NCBI RefSeq assembly: GCF_963457605.1
Contig: NZ_OY735139.1
Span: 1,764,501 to 1,828,500 of the forward strand
Reading direction: 5' to 3'
Origin: an uncultured Gellertiella sp.
Lineage (GTDB): Bacteria; Pseudomonadota; Alphaproteobacteria; Rhizobiales; Rhizobiaceae
DNA length: 64,000 nucleotides
Below the pieces are notes generated by a model, which made no database searches, was not told where the DNA came from, and saw nothing but the letters and a program-made list of their open reading frames with translations. Position numbers and translations under genes: made by a program. Positions within the stretch are counted from its first letter, which is position 1. Each line of letters opens with the position of its first letter. Below, in pieces: positions 25,701 to 34,941 of the stretch.

Positions 25701-26929
25701 GTCTGGACGTCGGCGGGACAGCGGAGATCGACATCAAGATTGCAGGGTCGGCTGCAGCACCTGTAATCACCGGTCGCATCACATCACGGGATGCAAAGCT
25801 GGTGGATGTCCGCCACAATATCGCGCTGAAAAACATCGCACTGGCGGTCAGTCTTGACCGCACCCGGGCGACCATCGACAAGCTGTCCGGGACACTGTCG
25901 ACCGGCGGCACGGTCTCGGTCACCGGCTCGGTCGGGTTGCAGCCGGGCAGCAATTTTCCCGCCGATCTGAAGGTGGCACTCGCCAAGGCCGCCTATGTCG
26001 ACGGCAAGGTGGTCTCGACCGTGGTCGATGGCAACCTGACGCTCACCGGCCCGCTGCTCGGCAATCCCAAGCTGGGCGGTCAGCTGGCGCTCGGTCGCTC
26101 GGCCATCACCATCCCGCAGAAACTGCCCGCCTCGCTTGCCCAGATCAATGTCCAGCACAGGAACGAATCGAAGGCAGTAGCCAGCCAGAATACCGAGGTC
26201 ATGGCGCGCACCAGCAATGGCAGGGGGGCCTCCACCTCAATCGGGCTCGACATCGCCCTATCCGCACCCAGGATATTCGTGCAGGGCCGTGGCATCGATG
26301 CCGAACTCGGCGGGGACCTCACACTGCGCGGCACGGCCGCAGATCCGGTCGTGTCCGGTGGCTTCAAGATGAAACGGGGACGGATGACAATCCTGTCACG
26401 CCGGCTGGATTTCACCACCGGCACCATCACCTTTGGCGGCGATCTTACCCCGACACTGGATATGGCCGCCGATGCCGACAGTGGCAGCGTGACCGTAACC
26501 GTCACCATCAGCGGTCCGGCCAATGATCCGGTGATCGGCTTTTCCTCAAGCCCGTCCCTGCCGCAGGATGAGGTTCTCGCGCAATTGATCTTCCAGCAAT
26601 CGCTGTCGCGGCTCTCGGTGCTGCAGATCGCCCAGCTTGCCGATGCAGCAGCCCAGCTGGCGGGCGGACGATCAACGTCGCTGCTGCAGGGCCTGCGCGC
26701 CAATCTCGGCATCGATGATCTCGACATTTCCTCCGATGCCAATGGCCAGGCCCAGGTCAAGGCCGGGAAATACCTGAACGACAAGACCTATATCCAGGTG
26801 GAACAAGGGGCGGCCTCCGGCAGCAAGGCGAGCATCAATCTCGATGTCGGACGGGGCGTAAAGCTGAAGGGCGAGGCCGGGTCGGATGGCGCGGGCGCTG
26901 CGGGCATCTTCTACGAAAAGGAATATTGA
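22760..26929 (+). CDS. tamB: TamB-like translocation/assembly module protein
   Basis: The 1389-residue protein begins MTKMIRVLRFTLGLLVRLVG and has one N-terminal membrane anchor (about 8-35). A very long beta-rich region of repeated short strands follows. The C-terminus is a TamB/DUF490 domain with SLPQDEVLAQLIFQQSLSRL and KTYIQVEQGAASGSKASINL. AsmA-type proteins like this bridge the periplasm as a hydrophobic groove for phospholipid transport and act with TamA, encoded just upstream. The ATG at 22760 is preferred to a GTG at 22736. The protein ends KEY, and a GC-rich hairpin lies downstream. Confidence 0.93.
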   Translation: MTKMIRVLRFTLGLLVRLVGLVLLLLVLALLFVGFTPLGARLLADRIAVLASKPGQLIAIEAPTGLLTGRLRVPSVTLSDSKGAYASIRDLAVDWSPLALPSLTFRAEEISAGHVEFLRPPLPEAPVSQGSGTFSLPVALDITRITLPDISIGKAAAGHDFKLSASGSAKADNASILGEFSVARQDLPEAKAMADLAFLPAANSLTLKGSLDEPRDGMLAALLNLPGRPAMHLSVDGNGPISDWSGEFSAALDGTQAFTARTRHIAGAEGGHRLILTGEGAAEPLMPPTLRALFAGKSSFTFDGTLAPSGKLTVAAGSLTSASLNLALAGTYDPLGQNDLTLKAAGVNGPVDIPIPAGKEAARLGVRSLDLSLQGPAEKARLSIAGELASVNYPGYRLDRVQLSGHSDALDLKTRSGSAQLQMSFETGTFADANIARLLPGPFTLTVPLSLSPGILSATDATLESARLGGTLSGQYDLDSHAAKGDFRLFALPEALPPALAGKIDGKLALSGAVARSGGGAITASGLKLTSDILTAGGDVTLDGGTLQAGFRGTLPKLSALLADAKGEAAFSLSATGDIAAPDVNASLTAAKAVLSGRTLDNLTLTASGKADPKSPSARIEASGMLGGQTIDVHTELSASGGVTTLPVMKLDIGKNHLDGALRLSPDFRPEGGISFDLPDIGLVAALAGEKASGDLKGKMQFANTKGHVSATVSASGKGITRGDLVIRDPRVALDIADLAAFSASGSVTAADIAKGSNRVSSLTLAFNRTGETTGFDLKAAYDGKPLIAKGAVTLAGGKTSVALSTLGAQPKGIALKLARPTTIDIQNGTAQIRDLTIAAGKGSVSLSGSAGATLALNAQISNLPLSLANAVAPGLNAEGAVSGTVTVSGKGATPVVDYHLAFDRAAVAQIRSAGLQPLAIKADGRFENNQLRLETTVANGDGLALKGDGNVALSGAKPLNMGFSGKLPFKALAGVLAQQGLDVGGTAEIDIKIAGSAAAPVITGRITSRDAKLVDVRHNIALKNIALAVSLDRTRATIDKLSGTLSTGGTVSVTGSVGLQPGSNFPADLKVALAKAAYVDGKVVSTVVDGNLTLTGPLLGNPKLGGQLALGRSAITIPQKLPASLAQINVQHRNESKAVASQNTEVMARTSNGRGASTSIGLDIALSAPRIFVQGRGIDAELGGDLTLRGTAADPVVSGGFKMKRGRMTILSRRLDFTTGTITFGGDLTPTLDMAADADSGSVTVTVTISGPANDPVIGFSSSPSLPQDEVLAQLIFQQSLSRLSVLQIAQLADAAAQLAGGRSTSLLQGLRANLGIDDLDISSDANGQAQVKAGKYLNDKTYIQVEQGAASGSKASINLDVGRGVKLKGEAGSDGAGAAGIFYEKEY

Positions 26930-26958
26930 TCCGGCGCGGACCGGCAGGAAAAGAATTA

Positions 26959-26987
26959 CCCGGAAGGACCGGCGGGGTCCTTCCGGG
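26959..26987 (+). terminator. GC-rich hairpin after tamB
   Basis: CCCGGAAGGACC (26959-26970) pairs perfectly with GGTCCTTCCGGG (26976-26987) around a 5-nt loop. No T-run follows, so this is a likely 3' end structure rather than a classical intrinsic terminator. Confidence 0.55.
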
Positions 26988-27101
26988 CACAGGATCTGGT
27001 GATATCAGGGCTTTCGGTATCCGGGGATGCACATGAAGTGATCCGGGGGGCGGAGGATAGCGAAATGCGGGGGCCTCTGACGGTCCAGAACCTGATGGCA
27101 A

Positions 27102-27572
27102 TCAGGGCTTGAGCGCTGCGGGGTCCTCGTTCTCGATCTTCGGCCAGTTTCTGTCGGCCTTGCCGATATAGGTCTGGCGGTCCTTTTCCCAGAGGGTGCG
27201 GACCTTCGGGGCGAGGTTGACGTAAAGCTTGCCTCCGGCAACCGTCCATGCCGCGGGATCGGCATCCACCTTCAGGCCGCGTGCCGCGCCAAAGGCGCAG
27301 TAGCCGCCATATTGCGGGACATATTTATCGGGATTTGCAAGGAAGAGCTTGCGATGCGCCTCTGACGCGAAGCGGTAGGTCACGCCGGCATGGGTGGCGG
27401 TCAGGGCGAAATCGCCGGGTTCGGCCTTGTGGTCGACGAAATAGGCGACGGGATCGTAGCCGCGCAGCGCGAGGCCGGTGGGCGTGACATTGTACTCAAA
27501 ACCCGCCGCATGGGCACCGGCACCGGCGAGGCCAAGCCACAGGCAGACAAACGCCATTTTGCGGAAAACCAT
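27102..27572 (-). CDS. YHS-domain periplasmic protein
   Basis: The 156-residue product begins MVFRKMAFVCLWLGLAGAGA and has a Sec signal peptide ending near AHA-AGF. The mature part contains a YHS-type domain: LALRGYDPVAYFVDHKAEPG, then ATHAGVTYRFASEAHRKLF, LANPDKYVPQYGGYCAFGAA. YHS domains resemble metal-binding TRASH folds and occur in heavy-metal and redox proteins. The single Cys in GGYCAFG is the only obvious metal ligand beside His residues. A G-rich stretch lies just before the ATG at 27572. A longer frame starting at 27686 lacks a signal peptide. Confidence 0.85.
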   Translation of the reverse strand: MVFRKMAFVCLWLGLAGAGAHAAGFEYNVTPTGLALRGYDPVAYFVDHKAEPGDFALTATHAGVTYRFASEAHRKLFLANPDKYVPQYGGYCAFGAARGLKVDADPAAWTVAGGKLYVNLAPKVRTLWEKDRQTYIGKADRNWPKIENEDPAALKP

Positions 27573-27692
27573 GTCCGTCCCCCCGATAATGCGCCCGGGA
27601 ATCGGGCTCTGCATCAGGATTAGGGCTGACCGGGCCTCACGGACAACACAACTCGGTGTGACCACGCGTGACTCCGGGAAATGCATAGGCGC

Positions 27693-28121
27693 TCAGAAGC
27701 CCGATTTGCTGGAGCGCAGCAGGATGTTGGTCTCGGTGACATTGATGCCTTCGATCAGCCGGATGCGGCGCAGCGTCTCATCGAAGGCGACAAGATCGCG
27801 CTGTTCCAGTTCGGCAATGAAATCCCAGCGGCCATTGGTCGAATGCAGGGCGCGCACTTCCGGCAACCCGCGCAACTGCTCTGCAACCCGGTCGGCCATC
27901 TTGCCCAGCACCTCGATCATGATGATCGCCCGGATGCCGGTGGCGCGACTTTCCTGACCGGTCTTCACGGTAAAGGCCGTAATGATTCCCCGGGCCACCA
28001 TCCGCTCGATGCGGGCCGCAACGGTGGCGCGCGAGGCCCCCGTCATCGCCGCCAGCGACGATACCGGCAGGCGCGCATTGTGGCGAAGTGCCGACAGAAG
28101 TTCCTGATCGAGATCGTCCAT
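27693..28121 (-). CDS. Lrp/AsnC-family transcriptional regulator
   Basis: The 142-residue protein has an N-terminal winged helix-turn-helix (LDQELLSALRHNARLPVSSL, then TGASRATVAARIERMVARG) and a C-terminal RAM ligand-binding domain (AIIMIEVLGKMADRVAEQLR and the ligand-loop area STNGRWDFIAE). These regulators respond to amino acids. It is divergent from an arginase gene across 135 AT-rich bases, a setting where Lrp proteins usually activate the catabolic gene and repress themselves. Arginine or ornithine is the likely effector, by inference. Confidence 0.92.
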   Translation of the reverse strand: MDDLDQELLSALRHNARLPVSSLAAMTGASRATVAARIERMVARGIITAFTVKTGQESRATGIRAIIMIEVLGKMADRVAEQLRGLPEVRALHSTNGRWDFIAELEQRDLVAFDETLRRIRLIEGINVTETNILLRSSKSGF

Positions 28122-28256
28122 GTTGCATTATGTCCAGTCGGATTTATCAATTTGCCGAAATTGGCGCAATTATGAGCAATTTTCCATCTTTTTGCCAACG
28201 GGCATATGAGGTCTATTGCATCCAGCGCCGCGATTGAACCGGAGAGGACCGCCCTG

Positions 28257-29192
28257 ATGCCCGACCAGAAGACGCCCGTCACGCTTATCGGCGTACCGCT
28301 TGAAGAGGGTTCGGGCCGCCGCGGCTGCGCCATGGGCCCGGCAGCACTGCGCATCGCCGGCATCGGGCCGGCACTTGAAGATCTCGGCTACCGCGTAACC
28401 GACAATGGCGACATCCGCCCGGTGCCAGCCCGCGATCTGCCGGTTCTGGCAAAAGCGGTGAATCTGCAGACCGTGGCCGCCTATGTGCGGGAACTGGAAT
28501 TGCAAACCTACGAGGTTGCGAGCACGGGCGGATTGCCGATCATTCTTGGCGGGGATCACAGTCTGTCGATGGGCAGCGTCTCCGGCATGGCGCGGCATGC
28601 GGCCGAACTTGGCCGCCCGCTCTTCGTCCTCTGGCTTGATGCGCATGCCGACTTCAATTCGCCTGAAACCTCGCCCTCGGGCAATCTGCACGGCATGCCG
28701 GTTGCTTATGTCTGCGGTCTGACGGAATTTGCGCCAATTCTTGCCGCCGACCGTCCCCTTGTCGATCCGCGCCGGGTCTATCAGATCGGTCTGCGCTCGG
28801 TAGATCCGCAGGAGCGCGAACTGGTGACTGCCCATGGCGTCAAGGTTTTCGACATGCGTGCCATCGACGAAATGGGCATTGCCGCCATTATCCGCACCAT
28901 GCTGGACGAGGTCAGCGCCGCCAACGGCCTGCTGCATGTCAGCTTCGATGTGGATTTCCTCGATCCCGATCTCGCCCCTGGTGTCGGCACCACCGTTCCC
29001 GGCGGGGCCACCTTCCGCGAGGCGCATCTGGTGATGGAAATGCTGTGCGACAGCGGTCTGGTCTCCTCGCTGGATCTGGTCGAACTCAATCCGTTTCTCG
29101 ATGACCGCGGCAAGAGCGCCCGCGTGCTGGTCGAGATGACGGCAAGCCTGTTTGGCCGCCGGATCTTCGACCGCCCGACCCGGGCCGCCTGA
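28257..29192 (+). CDS. rocF: arginase
   Basis: The 311-residue enzyme hydrolyses arginine to ornithine and urea. The two-manganese site is formed by GGDHSLSMG, DAHADFNSPETSPSGNLHGM and SFDVDFLDP, giving the His and Asp ligands of the ureohydrolase family. The ...SPSGNLHG stretch is characteristic of arginase rather than agmatinase. GGAGAGG lies 9 bases before the ATG at 28257. An in-frame ATG at 28206 would fall in the control region shared with the Lrp gene. Confidence 0.94.
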   Translation: MPDQKTPVTLIGVPLEEGSGRRGCAMGPAALRIAGIGPALEDLGYRVTDNGDIRPVPARDLPVLAKAVNLQTVAAYVRELELQTYEVASTGGLPIILGGDHSLSMGSVSGMARHAAELGRPLFVLWLDAHADFNSPETSPSGNLHGMPVAYVCGLTEFAPILAADRPLVDPRRVYQIGLRSVDPQERELVTAHGVKVFDMRAIDEMGIAAIIRTMLDEVSAANGLLHVSFDVDFLDPDLAPGVGTTVPGGATFREAHLVMEMLCDSGLVSSLDLVELNPFLDDRGKSARVLVEMTASLFGRRIFDRPTRAA

Positions 29193-29427
29193 TCTCTGAT
29201 CGCCTGTTCGCAGTGCGAATGCGGACGAAGTTCAGACTTGGTCAATATTCTCCTGCTAATCTTGCCAGACGACCGGAACAAAAGCCGCCAGAATCACCTG
29301 CAAGGTCAAAGCCGGGCAGGGAACGGGTGGAAAAGGAACGGCAGGCCCCCAGGGCCGCAGCGACTTTGACCCGAGCCTCCAGCGGTTCCGCTGCGCTCAA
29401 GACACAGGAATATTGGGAAGAATTCTG

Positions 29428-29907
29428 ATGGCAACCACAGTCAACTCGACCAGCTTCAGCGGCGAAATGCTGGAGATCATCGCCTTTCGCCTGCATGACC
29501 AGGAATTCTGCGTGAAGACCACGACCATCCGTGAAATTCGTGGCTGGGCCCCTTCAACCCCGATTCCGCACTCGCCGCCGGAAATCATCGGCGTCATGAA
29601 CCTGCGCGGTTCCGTGATCCCGATCATCGACCTTGCCTACAAGCTCGGCATGAAGAGCACGGTTGCCAACGAGCGCAGCGCCATCGTGGTGGCCGAAGTC
29701 CACACCATGGTCATCGGCATGCTGGTCGACCGCGTCTCCGACATCCTGACCATCCCGTCGAGCCAGGTTCAGCCGGTACCGGAAGTGACCGCCTCCTTCG
29801 ACAAGACCTTCTGCGAAGGCATCATCGCCAACGAAAACGGCATGATATGCTTCCTCAACCTTGCCAAGATGTTCAAGGAAAACGAAGTCGAAGATCTCGC
29901 GGCTTAA
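29428..29907 (+). CDS. cheW: chemotaxis coupling protein CheW
   Basis: The 159-residue product is a single CheW SH3-like domain linking receptors to the kinase CheA. Motifs include EIIAFRLHDQEFCVKTTTIR, PPEIIGVMNLRGSVIPIIDL and VIGMLVDRVSDIL. A ribosome-binding site GGGAAG precedes the ATG at 29428. The gene stands alone without cheA or cheR next to it and is closed by a terminator, so it is a secondary cheW outside the main chemotaxis cluster. The soluble globin-type receptor at 14519 is a possible partner, but nothing in sequence links them. Confidence 0.95.
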   Translation: MATTVNSTSFSGEMLEIIAFRLHDQEFCVKTTTIREIRGWAPSTPIPHSPPEIIGVMNLRGSVIPIIDLAYKLGMKSTVANERSAIVVAEVHTMVIGMLVDRVSDILTIPSSQVQPVPEVTASFDKTFCEGIIANENGMICFLNLAKMFKENEVEDLAA

Positions 29908-29939
29908 TCAAGTCCACACAAAGCTTCACCATCACGACT

Positions 29940-29962
29940 CCGGGCCTAAAACCCGGGGTTTT
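29940..29962 (+). terminator. terminator after cheW
   Basis: CCGGG (29940-29944) pairs with CCCGG (29952-29956) around CCTAAAA and is followed by GGTTTT, 33 bases after the cheW stop. Confidence 0.65.
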
Positions 29963-29980
29963 GCTTTGTCCTGTCCCGAA

Positions 29981-30007
29981 AAAAAACGCCCGGTTTTCAC
30001 CGGGCGT
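29981..30007 (-). terminator. terminator at the 3' end of the glycerol operon
   Basis: ACGCCCGG (29986-29993) pairs with CCGGGCGT (30000-30007). On the minus strand it is followed by a long T-run, ending transcription after glpV. Confidence 0.88.
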
Positions 30008-30041
30008 TTCCTCGAGAGCCAAGGGTGGGGTTTGCCCCTGA

Positions 30042-31763
30042 TCACTTCTGCCAGCTCTTGACCAGTTCGTCATAGTTGACGGTCATGGGCTTGTCCTTTT
30101 CGTTCTCGACCTTCAGCTGCGGCGCGAGATGGCCGGCGGCCACTGCCTTGGCATTCTGGTCCTCGAGCGAGGTTTCCTCGGCCAGCTTCGGACCGATGTC
30201 ACCCTGGACGCCCGACTTCTCGATGCGGCCCATGACCTTTTCCTGCTCGGCGCAGAGCGAGTCCATGGCTTCCTGGGCGGTTTTCGCGCCCGAGGACGCA
30301 TCCCCGATATTCTGCCACCAGAGCTGGGCCAGCTTCGGATAGTCCGGAACGTTGGTGCCGGTCGGCGACCACTGCAGACGGGCGGGCGAGCGGTAGAACT
30401 CGATCAGGCCGCCAAGCTTCGGTGCACGCTCGGTGAAGCTCTTGTCCTGGATCGTCGATTCGCGGATGAAGGTGAGGCCGACATGGCTCTTCTTCACGTC
30501 CACGGTCTTCGAGGTGACGAACTGCGCATAGAGCCAGGCGGCCTTGGCGCGGTCGGTCGGAGTGGACTTCATCAGTGTCCAGGAACCGGCATCCTGATAG
30601 CCGAGCTTCATGCCGTCTTTCCAGTAGACGCCGTGCGGGCTCGGGGCCATGCGCCATTTCGGCGTGCCGTCCGCATTCATCACCGGCAGGCCATCCTTGA
30701 CCATGTCGGCGGTAAAGGCGGTGTACCAGAACATCTGCTGGGCAATTGCACCCTGGGCAGGAACCGGACCGGCTTCGCCGAACACCATGCCTGCAGCTTC
30801 CGGCGGGGCATATTTGTGCAGCCAGTCGATATATTTCTGGATCGAATAGACGGCAGCCGGGCCGTTGGTGTCACCACCGCGGGCAACGCAGGAGCCGACC
30901 GGACGGGAATTCTCGTCGACCTTGATGCCCCATTCGTCGACCGGAAGGCCGTTCGGAATGCCCTTGTCGCCATTGCCGGCCATCGACAGCCAGGCATCGG
31001 TGAAGCGCCAGCCGAGCGAAGGGTCCTTCTTGCCATAGTCCATGTGACCATAGACCTTCTTGCCGTCTTCCTCACGACCGGTGAAGAATTCAGCAATGTC
31101 TTCATAGGCAGACCAGTTGACCGGCACGCCGAGATCGTAGCCATATTTCGCCTTGAAATCGGCCTTGTTCTTTTCGTCGTTGAACCAGTCGTAGCGGAAC
31201 CAGTAGAGGTTGGCGAACTGCTGGTCGGGCAACTGGTAGAGCTTCTTGTCCGGCGCGGTGGTAAAGGACTTGCCGATGAAGTCATCCACATCAAGCATCG
31301 GGTCGGTGACGTCCTTGCCTTCGCCGGCCATCCAGTCGGTGAGGTTGCGGACCTGCTGGTAGCGCCAGTGGGTGCCGATCAGGTCGGAATCGTTGACCCA
31401 GCCGTCATAGATGTTTTCGCCGGTCTGCATCTGTGTCTGGATCTTCTCCACGACGTCACCTTCCTGGATGATGTCATGGGTGACCTTGATGCCGGTGATG
31501 GCGGCAAAAGCCGGAGCGAGAACTTCCGACTCATATTTGTGGGTGGTCAGGGATTCGGAAACGACCTTGATTTCCATGCCGGCAAAGGGCTTTGCCGCAT
31601 CGACGAACCACTGCATTTCCTTTTCCTGGTCGGCGCGCGACAGCGTCGACAACCCGTTGATTTCCTTATCCAGAAAACCCTTCGCCTCGTCCATGCCCGC
31701 AAATGCGGTGCCAGACAGCGCCAGTAGCATGAACGCTGTTGATGTCAGTAGATGCCTGCGCAT
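30042..31763 (-). CDS. glpV: glycerol ABC transporter substrate-binding protein
   Basis: The 573-residue periplasmic protein has a signal peptide (MRRHLLTSTAFMLLALSGTA, cleavage near AFA-GMD) and the fold of a family 1 extracellular solute-binding protein. It is long for the class. Conserved regions include VVSESLTTHKYESEVLAPAF and RRLQ-type aromatic pocket residues such as NLYWFRYDWFND. In Rhizobium leguminosarum the matching gene is the binding protein of a glycerol importer, and the gene order here is the same. GGAGG sits 6-7 bases before the ATG at 31763. Confidence 0.92.
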   Translation of the reverse strand: MRRHLLTSTAFMLLALSGTAFAGMDEAKGFLDKEINGLSTLSRADQEKEMQWFVDAAKPFAGMEIKVVSESLTTHKYESEVLAPAFAAITGIKVTHDIIQEGDVVEKIQTQMQTGENIYDGWVNDSDLIGTHWRYQQVRNLTDWMAGEGKDVTDPMLDVDDFIGKSFTTAPDKKLYQLPDQQFANLYWFRYDWFNDEKNKADFKAKYGYDLGVPVNWSAYEDIAEFFTGREEDGKKVYGHMDYGKKDPSLGWRFTDAWLSMAGNGDKGIPNGLPVDEWGIKVDENSRPVGSCVARGGDTNGPAAVYSIQKYIDWLHKYAPPEAAGMVFGEAGPVPAQGAIAQQMFWYTAFTADMVKDGLPVMNADGTPKWRMAPSPHGVYWKDGMKLGYQDAGSWTLMKSTPTDRAKAAWLYAQFVTSKTVDVKKSHVGLTFIRESTIQDKSFTERAPKLGGLIEFYRSPARLQWSPTGTNVPDYPKLAQLWWQNIGDASSGAKTAQEAMDSLCAEQEKVMGRIEKSGVQGDIGPKLAEETSLEDQNAKAVAAGHLAPQLKVENEKDKPMTVNYDELVKSWQK

Positions 31764-31842
31764 TTTCTTTCCTCCCGAAAGTAAAGTTAGCTGTTGCATG
31801 CGAACGAAAGGCCCTTGAACGGGTCATTCGATATGCCTGCAC

Positions 31843-32124
31843 TCAGACGAAGCGGAAGACGCCAACGGCGTAGACCAGGCTGAGGGCAAGAGCCCACCAG
31901 AGATTGGCTGTTGTCAGGCCAAGCCAGGCGAGATGGATGAAGGCCGAACCGAGCAGCGACACGAAGAGCCGGTCGCCACGCGTGGTTTCGAACCGAAGAA
32001 TGCCGATGCGGGGATTGCCGCCCGGAGAGACATATTCCCAGATCCCCATGCCAATCAGCAGGGTAAGGATGCCGAAAAAGAACAGGGCGGTTGGCAGCGT
32101 CCAGGCCATCCACGAAAGGTTCAT
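31843..32124 (-). CDS. glpU: small integral membrane protein of the glycerol ABC operon (DUF2160)
   Basis: The 93-residue protein has three predicted membrane helices (TLPTALFFFGILTLLIGMGI, then LFVSLLGSAFIHLAWLGL and LWWALALSLVYAVGVF) and a short loop EYVSPGGNPRIGILRFETT. It matches the DUF2160 family, whose members sit between permease and binding-protein genes in glycerol ABC operons. Its exact role is unknown; an accessory or stabilising subunit of the permease is plausible. It starts 15 bases after glpQ on the same strand. Confidence 0.88.
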   Translation of the reverse strand: MNLSWMAWTLPTALFFFGILTLLIGMGIWEYVSPGGNPRIGILRFETTRGDRLFVSLLGSAFIHLAWLGLTTANLWWALALSLVYAVGVFRFV

Positions 32125-32139
32125 GGTATCAATCCCTTC

Positions 32140-32988
<849 letters not shown>

Positions 32989-32989
32989 C

Positions 32990-33856
32990 TCAGGTCTCCG
33001 CGTCATAGCTGGTCATGACGGTGTAGAACACCCATGACAGCAGGAGGATGATCAGGAAGTAGATGATCGACATGGCCGCCGCCGGGCCGAGGTCGAACTG
33101 GCCGAGTGCCGTCTTCACCAGATCGATCGACAGGAAGGTCGTCGAATTGCCGGGACCGCCACCCGTCACCACGAATGGCTCGGTATAGATCATGAAACTG
33201 TCCATGAAGCGCAGCAGCACGGCGATCAGCAGCACCCGCTTCATCTTTGGCAGCTGGATATAGCGAAACACCGACCACCGCGACGCGCCATCGATCTTGG
33301 CGGCCTGGTAATAGGCATCGGGGATCGACACCAGACCGGCATAGCAGAGAAGCACGACCAGACTCGTCCAGTGCCAGACATCCATGACGATGACGGTAAT
33401 CCAGGCGGCAATCGGATCCTGGGTATAGTTGTAATTGATCCCCATCGCGGCAAGCGTATGGCCGAGCAACCCGATATCGCCCCGGCAGAACACCTGCCAG
33501 ATGGTGCCGACCACATTCCACGGAATGAGCAGCGGCAGCGCCATCAGCACCAGACAGACCGGCACGCCCAAGCCCTTCTTCGGCATGTTCAGCGCTATGG
33601 CGATGCCGAGCGGGATCTCGATGGCCAGGATGATCACCGAGAAGATCAGGTTGCGCACCAGCGAGTTCCAGAAGCGCGGCGATTTCAGCACCTCGGTGAA
33701 CCAGTCGGTGCCATTCCAGAAGAACTGGTTGTTGCCGAACGTGTCCTGTACGGAATAGTTGACGACGGTCATCAGCGGAATGACGGCCGAGAAGGCGACC
33801 AGCACCAGCACCGGCAGAACCAGAAACCAGGCCTTGTTGTTCCAGGTCTTTTCCAT
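32990..33856 (-). CDS. glpP: glycerol ABC transporter permease
   Basis: The 288-residue protein is a MalF-type permease with six predicted helices, beginning MEKTWNNKAWFLVLPVLVLV. The EAA loop reads IPDAYYQAAKIDGASRWSVF. It starts three bases after the glpT stop, inside the tightly packed operon. Together with glpQ it forms the transmembrane channel of the importer. Confidence 0.93.
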   Translation of the reverse strand: MEKTWNNKAWFLVLPVLVLVAFSAVIPLMTVVNYSVQDTFGNNQFFWNGTDWFTEVLKSPRFWNSLVRNLIFSVIILAIEIPLGIAIALNMPKKGLGVPVCLVLMALPLLIPWNVVGTIWQVFCRGDIGLLGHTLAAMGINYNYTQDPIAAWITVIVMDVWHWTSLVVLLCYAGLVSIPDAYYQAAKIDGASRWSVFRYIQLPKMKRVLLIAVLLRFMDSFMIYTEPFVVTGGGPGNSTTFLSIDLVKTALGQFDLGPAAAMSIIYFLIILLLSWVFYTVMTSYDAET

Positions 33857-33859
33857 GGC

Positions 33860-34930
33860 TCAGGCCTCCGATCCGACGCGCCAGCTGTCGGCATAGATGT
33901 TGATGGCAGAGGCGTCGAACCGGACGCGGGGATCGGCCGGTATCTCGATCCCCTCGCCCACCACGATGGCAAGCGGCTTGCCCTCGAAGGCGGCGCGCAC
34001 GATCTTCTGCCTGCCGATATCCTCGATCTTGGTGATGCTGACCGGCATGCCGTCGCGCCCGAGCCTGACGAATTCAGGGCGAATGCCGAGTTCCACCCGG
34101 CGGGCGCTGCCGGTCGAAGGCGTGAAGGACAGCGCAATCGACTGCCCGCCGACCACCGCCGACGCCCCGTCGATCCTTGCATCCATCAGGTTCATTCCCG
34201 GCGAGCCGATGAAGTAGCCGACGAATGTGTGGCTCGGCCGCTCGAACAGTTCCGCCGGCGTGCCGATCTGGACGATCTGCCCGTCATACATCACCACCAC
34301 CTTGTCGGCGAAGGTCAGCGCTTCGGTCTGGTCGTGGGTGACATAGACCATGGTGAAGCCGAACTGCCGGTGCAGCCGCTTCAATTGCGAGCGCAGCACC
34401 CATTTCATGTGGGGATCGATCACCGTCAGCGGTTCGTCGAACAGGATGGCGTTGACATCGTTGCGCACCAGGCCGCGGCCGAGCGAGATCTTCTGCTTCT
34501 GGTCCGCCGTCAGCCCGCGCGCCCGCCGTTTCGACCAGTCGGAAAGCCCGGTCATTTCGAGGATTTCCCTGACGCGACGGTCCACTTCGCCTTCCGGCAC
34601 CCGCCGGTTTCGAAGCGGAAAGGCAAGATTGTCGTAGACACTCATGGTGTCGTAGATGACCGGGAACTGGAAGACCTGGGCGATGTTGCGCGCCTCGGTC
34701 GAGAGGTTGGTGACATCGCGCCCGTCAAACAGGATCTGGCCCTCGGAGGGATGGATCAGGCCGGAAATGATGTTGAGCAGCGTGGTCTTGCCGCAACCGG
34801 ACGGGCCGAGCAGCGCATAGGCACCGCCATCATTCCAGGAATGATGCACTTCCTTCAGCGCATAGTCGGCCTCGCTTGTGGGCCTGGCGCCGTAGGCGTG
34901 GCGGATATGGTCGAGATCGATGCGTGCCAT
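33860..34930 (-). CDS. glpT: glycerol ABC transporter ATPase with degenerate signature motif
   Basis: This 356-residue MalK-type ATPase has a normal Walker A (GPSGCGKTT, 42-50), Q-loop (QVFQFP), Walker B (ILFDEP, 162-167) and switch His (VYVTHDQ, His199). The ABC signature, normally LSGGQ, is LTADQ (140-144), losing both Gly. A C-terminal OB-fold regulatory domain follows (about 235-356). The ATG at 34930 has GGGAGAG just ahead; a longer frame to 35077 overlaps glpS and is rejected. Its defect complements that of glpS (see findings), implying an obligate heterodimer. Confidence 0.93.
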   Translation of the reverse strand: MARIDLDHIRHAYGARPTSEADYALKEVHHSWNDGGAYALLGPSGCGKTTLLNIISGLIHPSEGQILFDGRDVTNLSTEARNIAQVFQFPVIYDTMSVYDNLAFPLRNRRVPEGEVDRRVREILEMTGLSDWSKRRARGLTADQKQKISLGRGLVRNDVNAILFDEPLTVIDPHMKWVLRSQLKRLHRQFGFTMVYVTHDQTEALTFADKVVVMYDGQIVQIGTPAELFERPSHTFVGYFIGSPGMNLMDARIDGASAVVGGQSIALSFTPSTGSARRVELGIRPEFVRLGRDGMPVSITKIEDIGRQKIVRAAFEGKPLAIVVGEGIEIPADPRVRFDASAINIYADSWRVGSEA

Positions 34931-34941
34931 GGGTCTCTCCC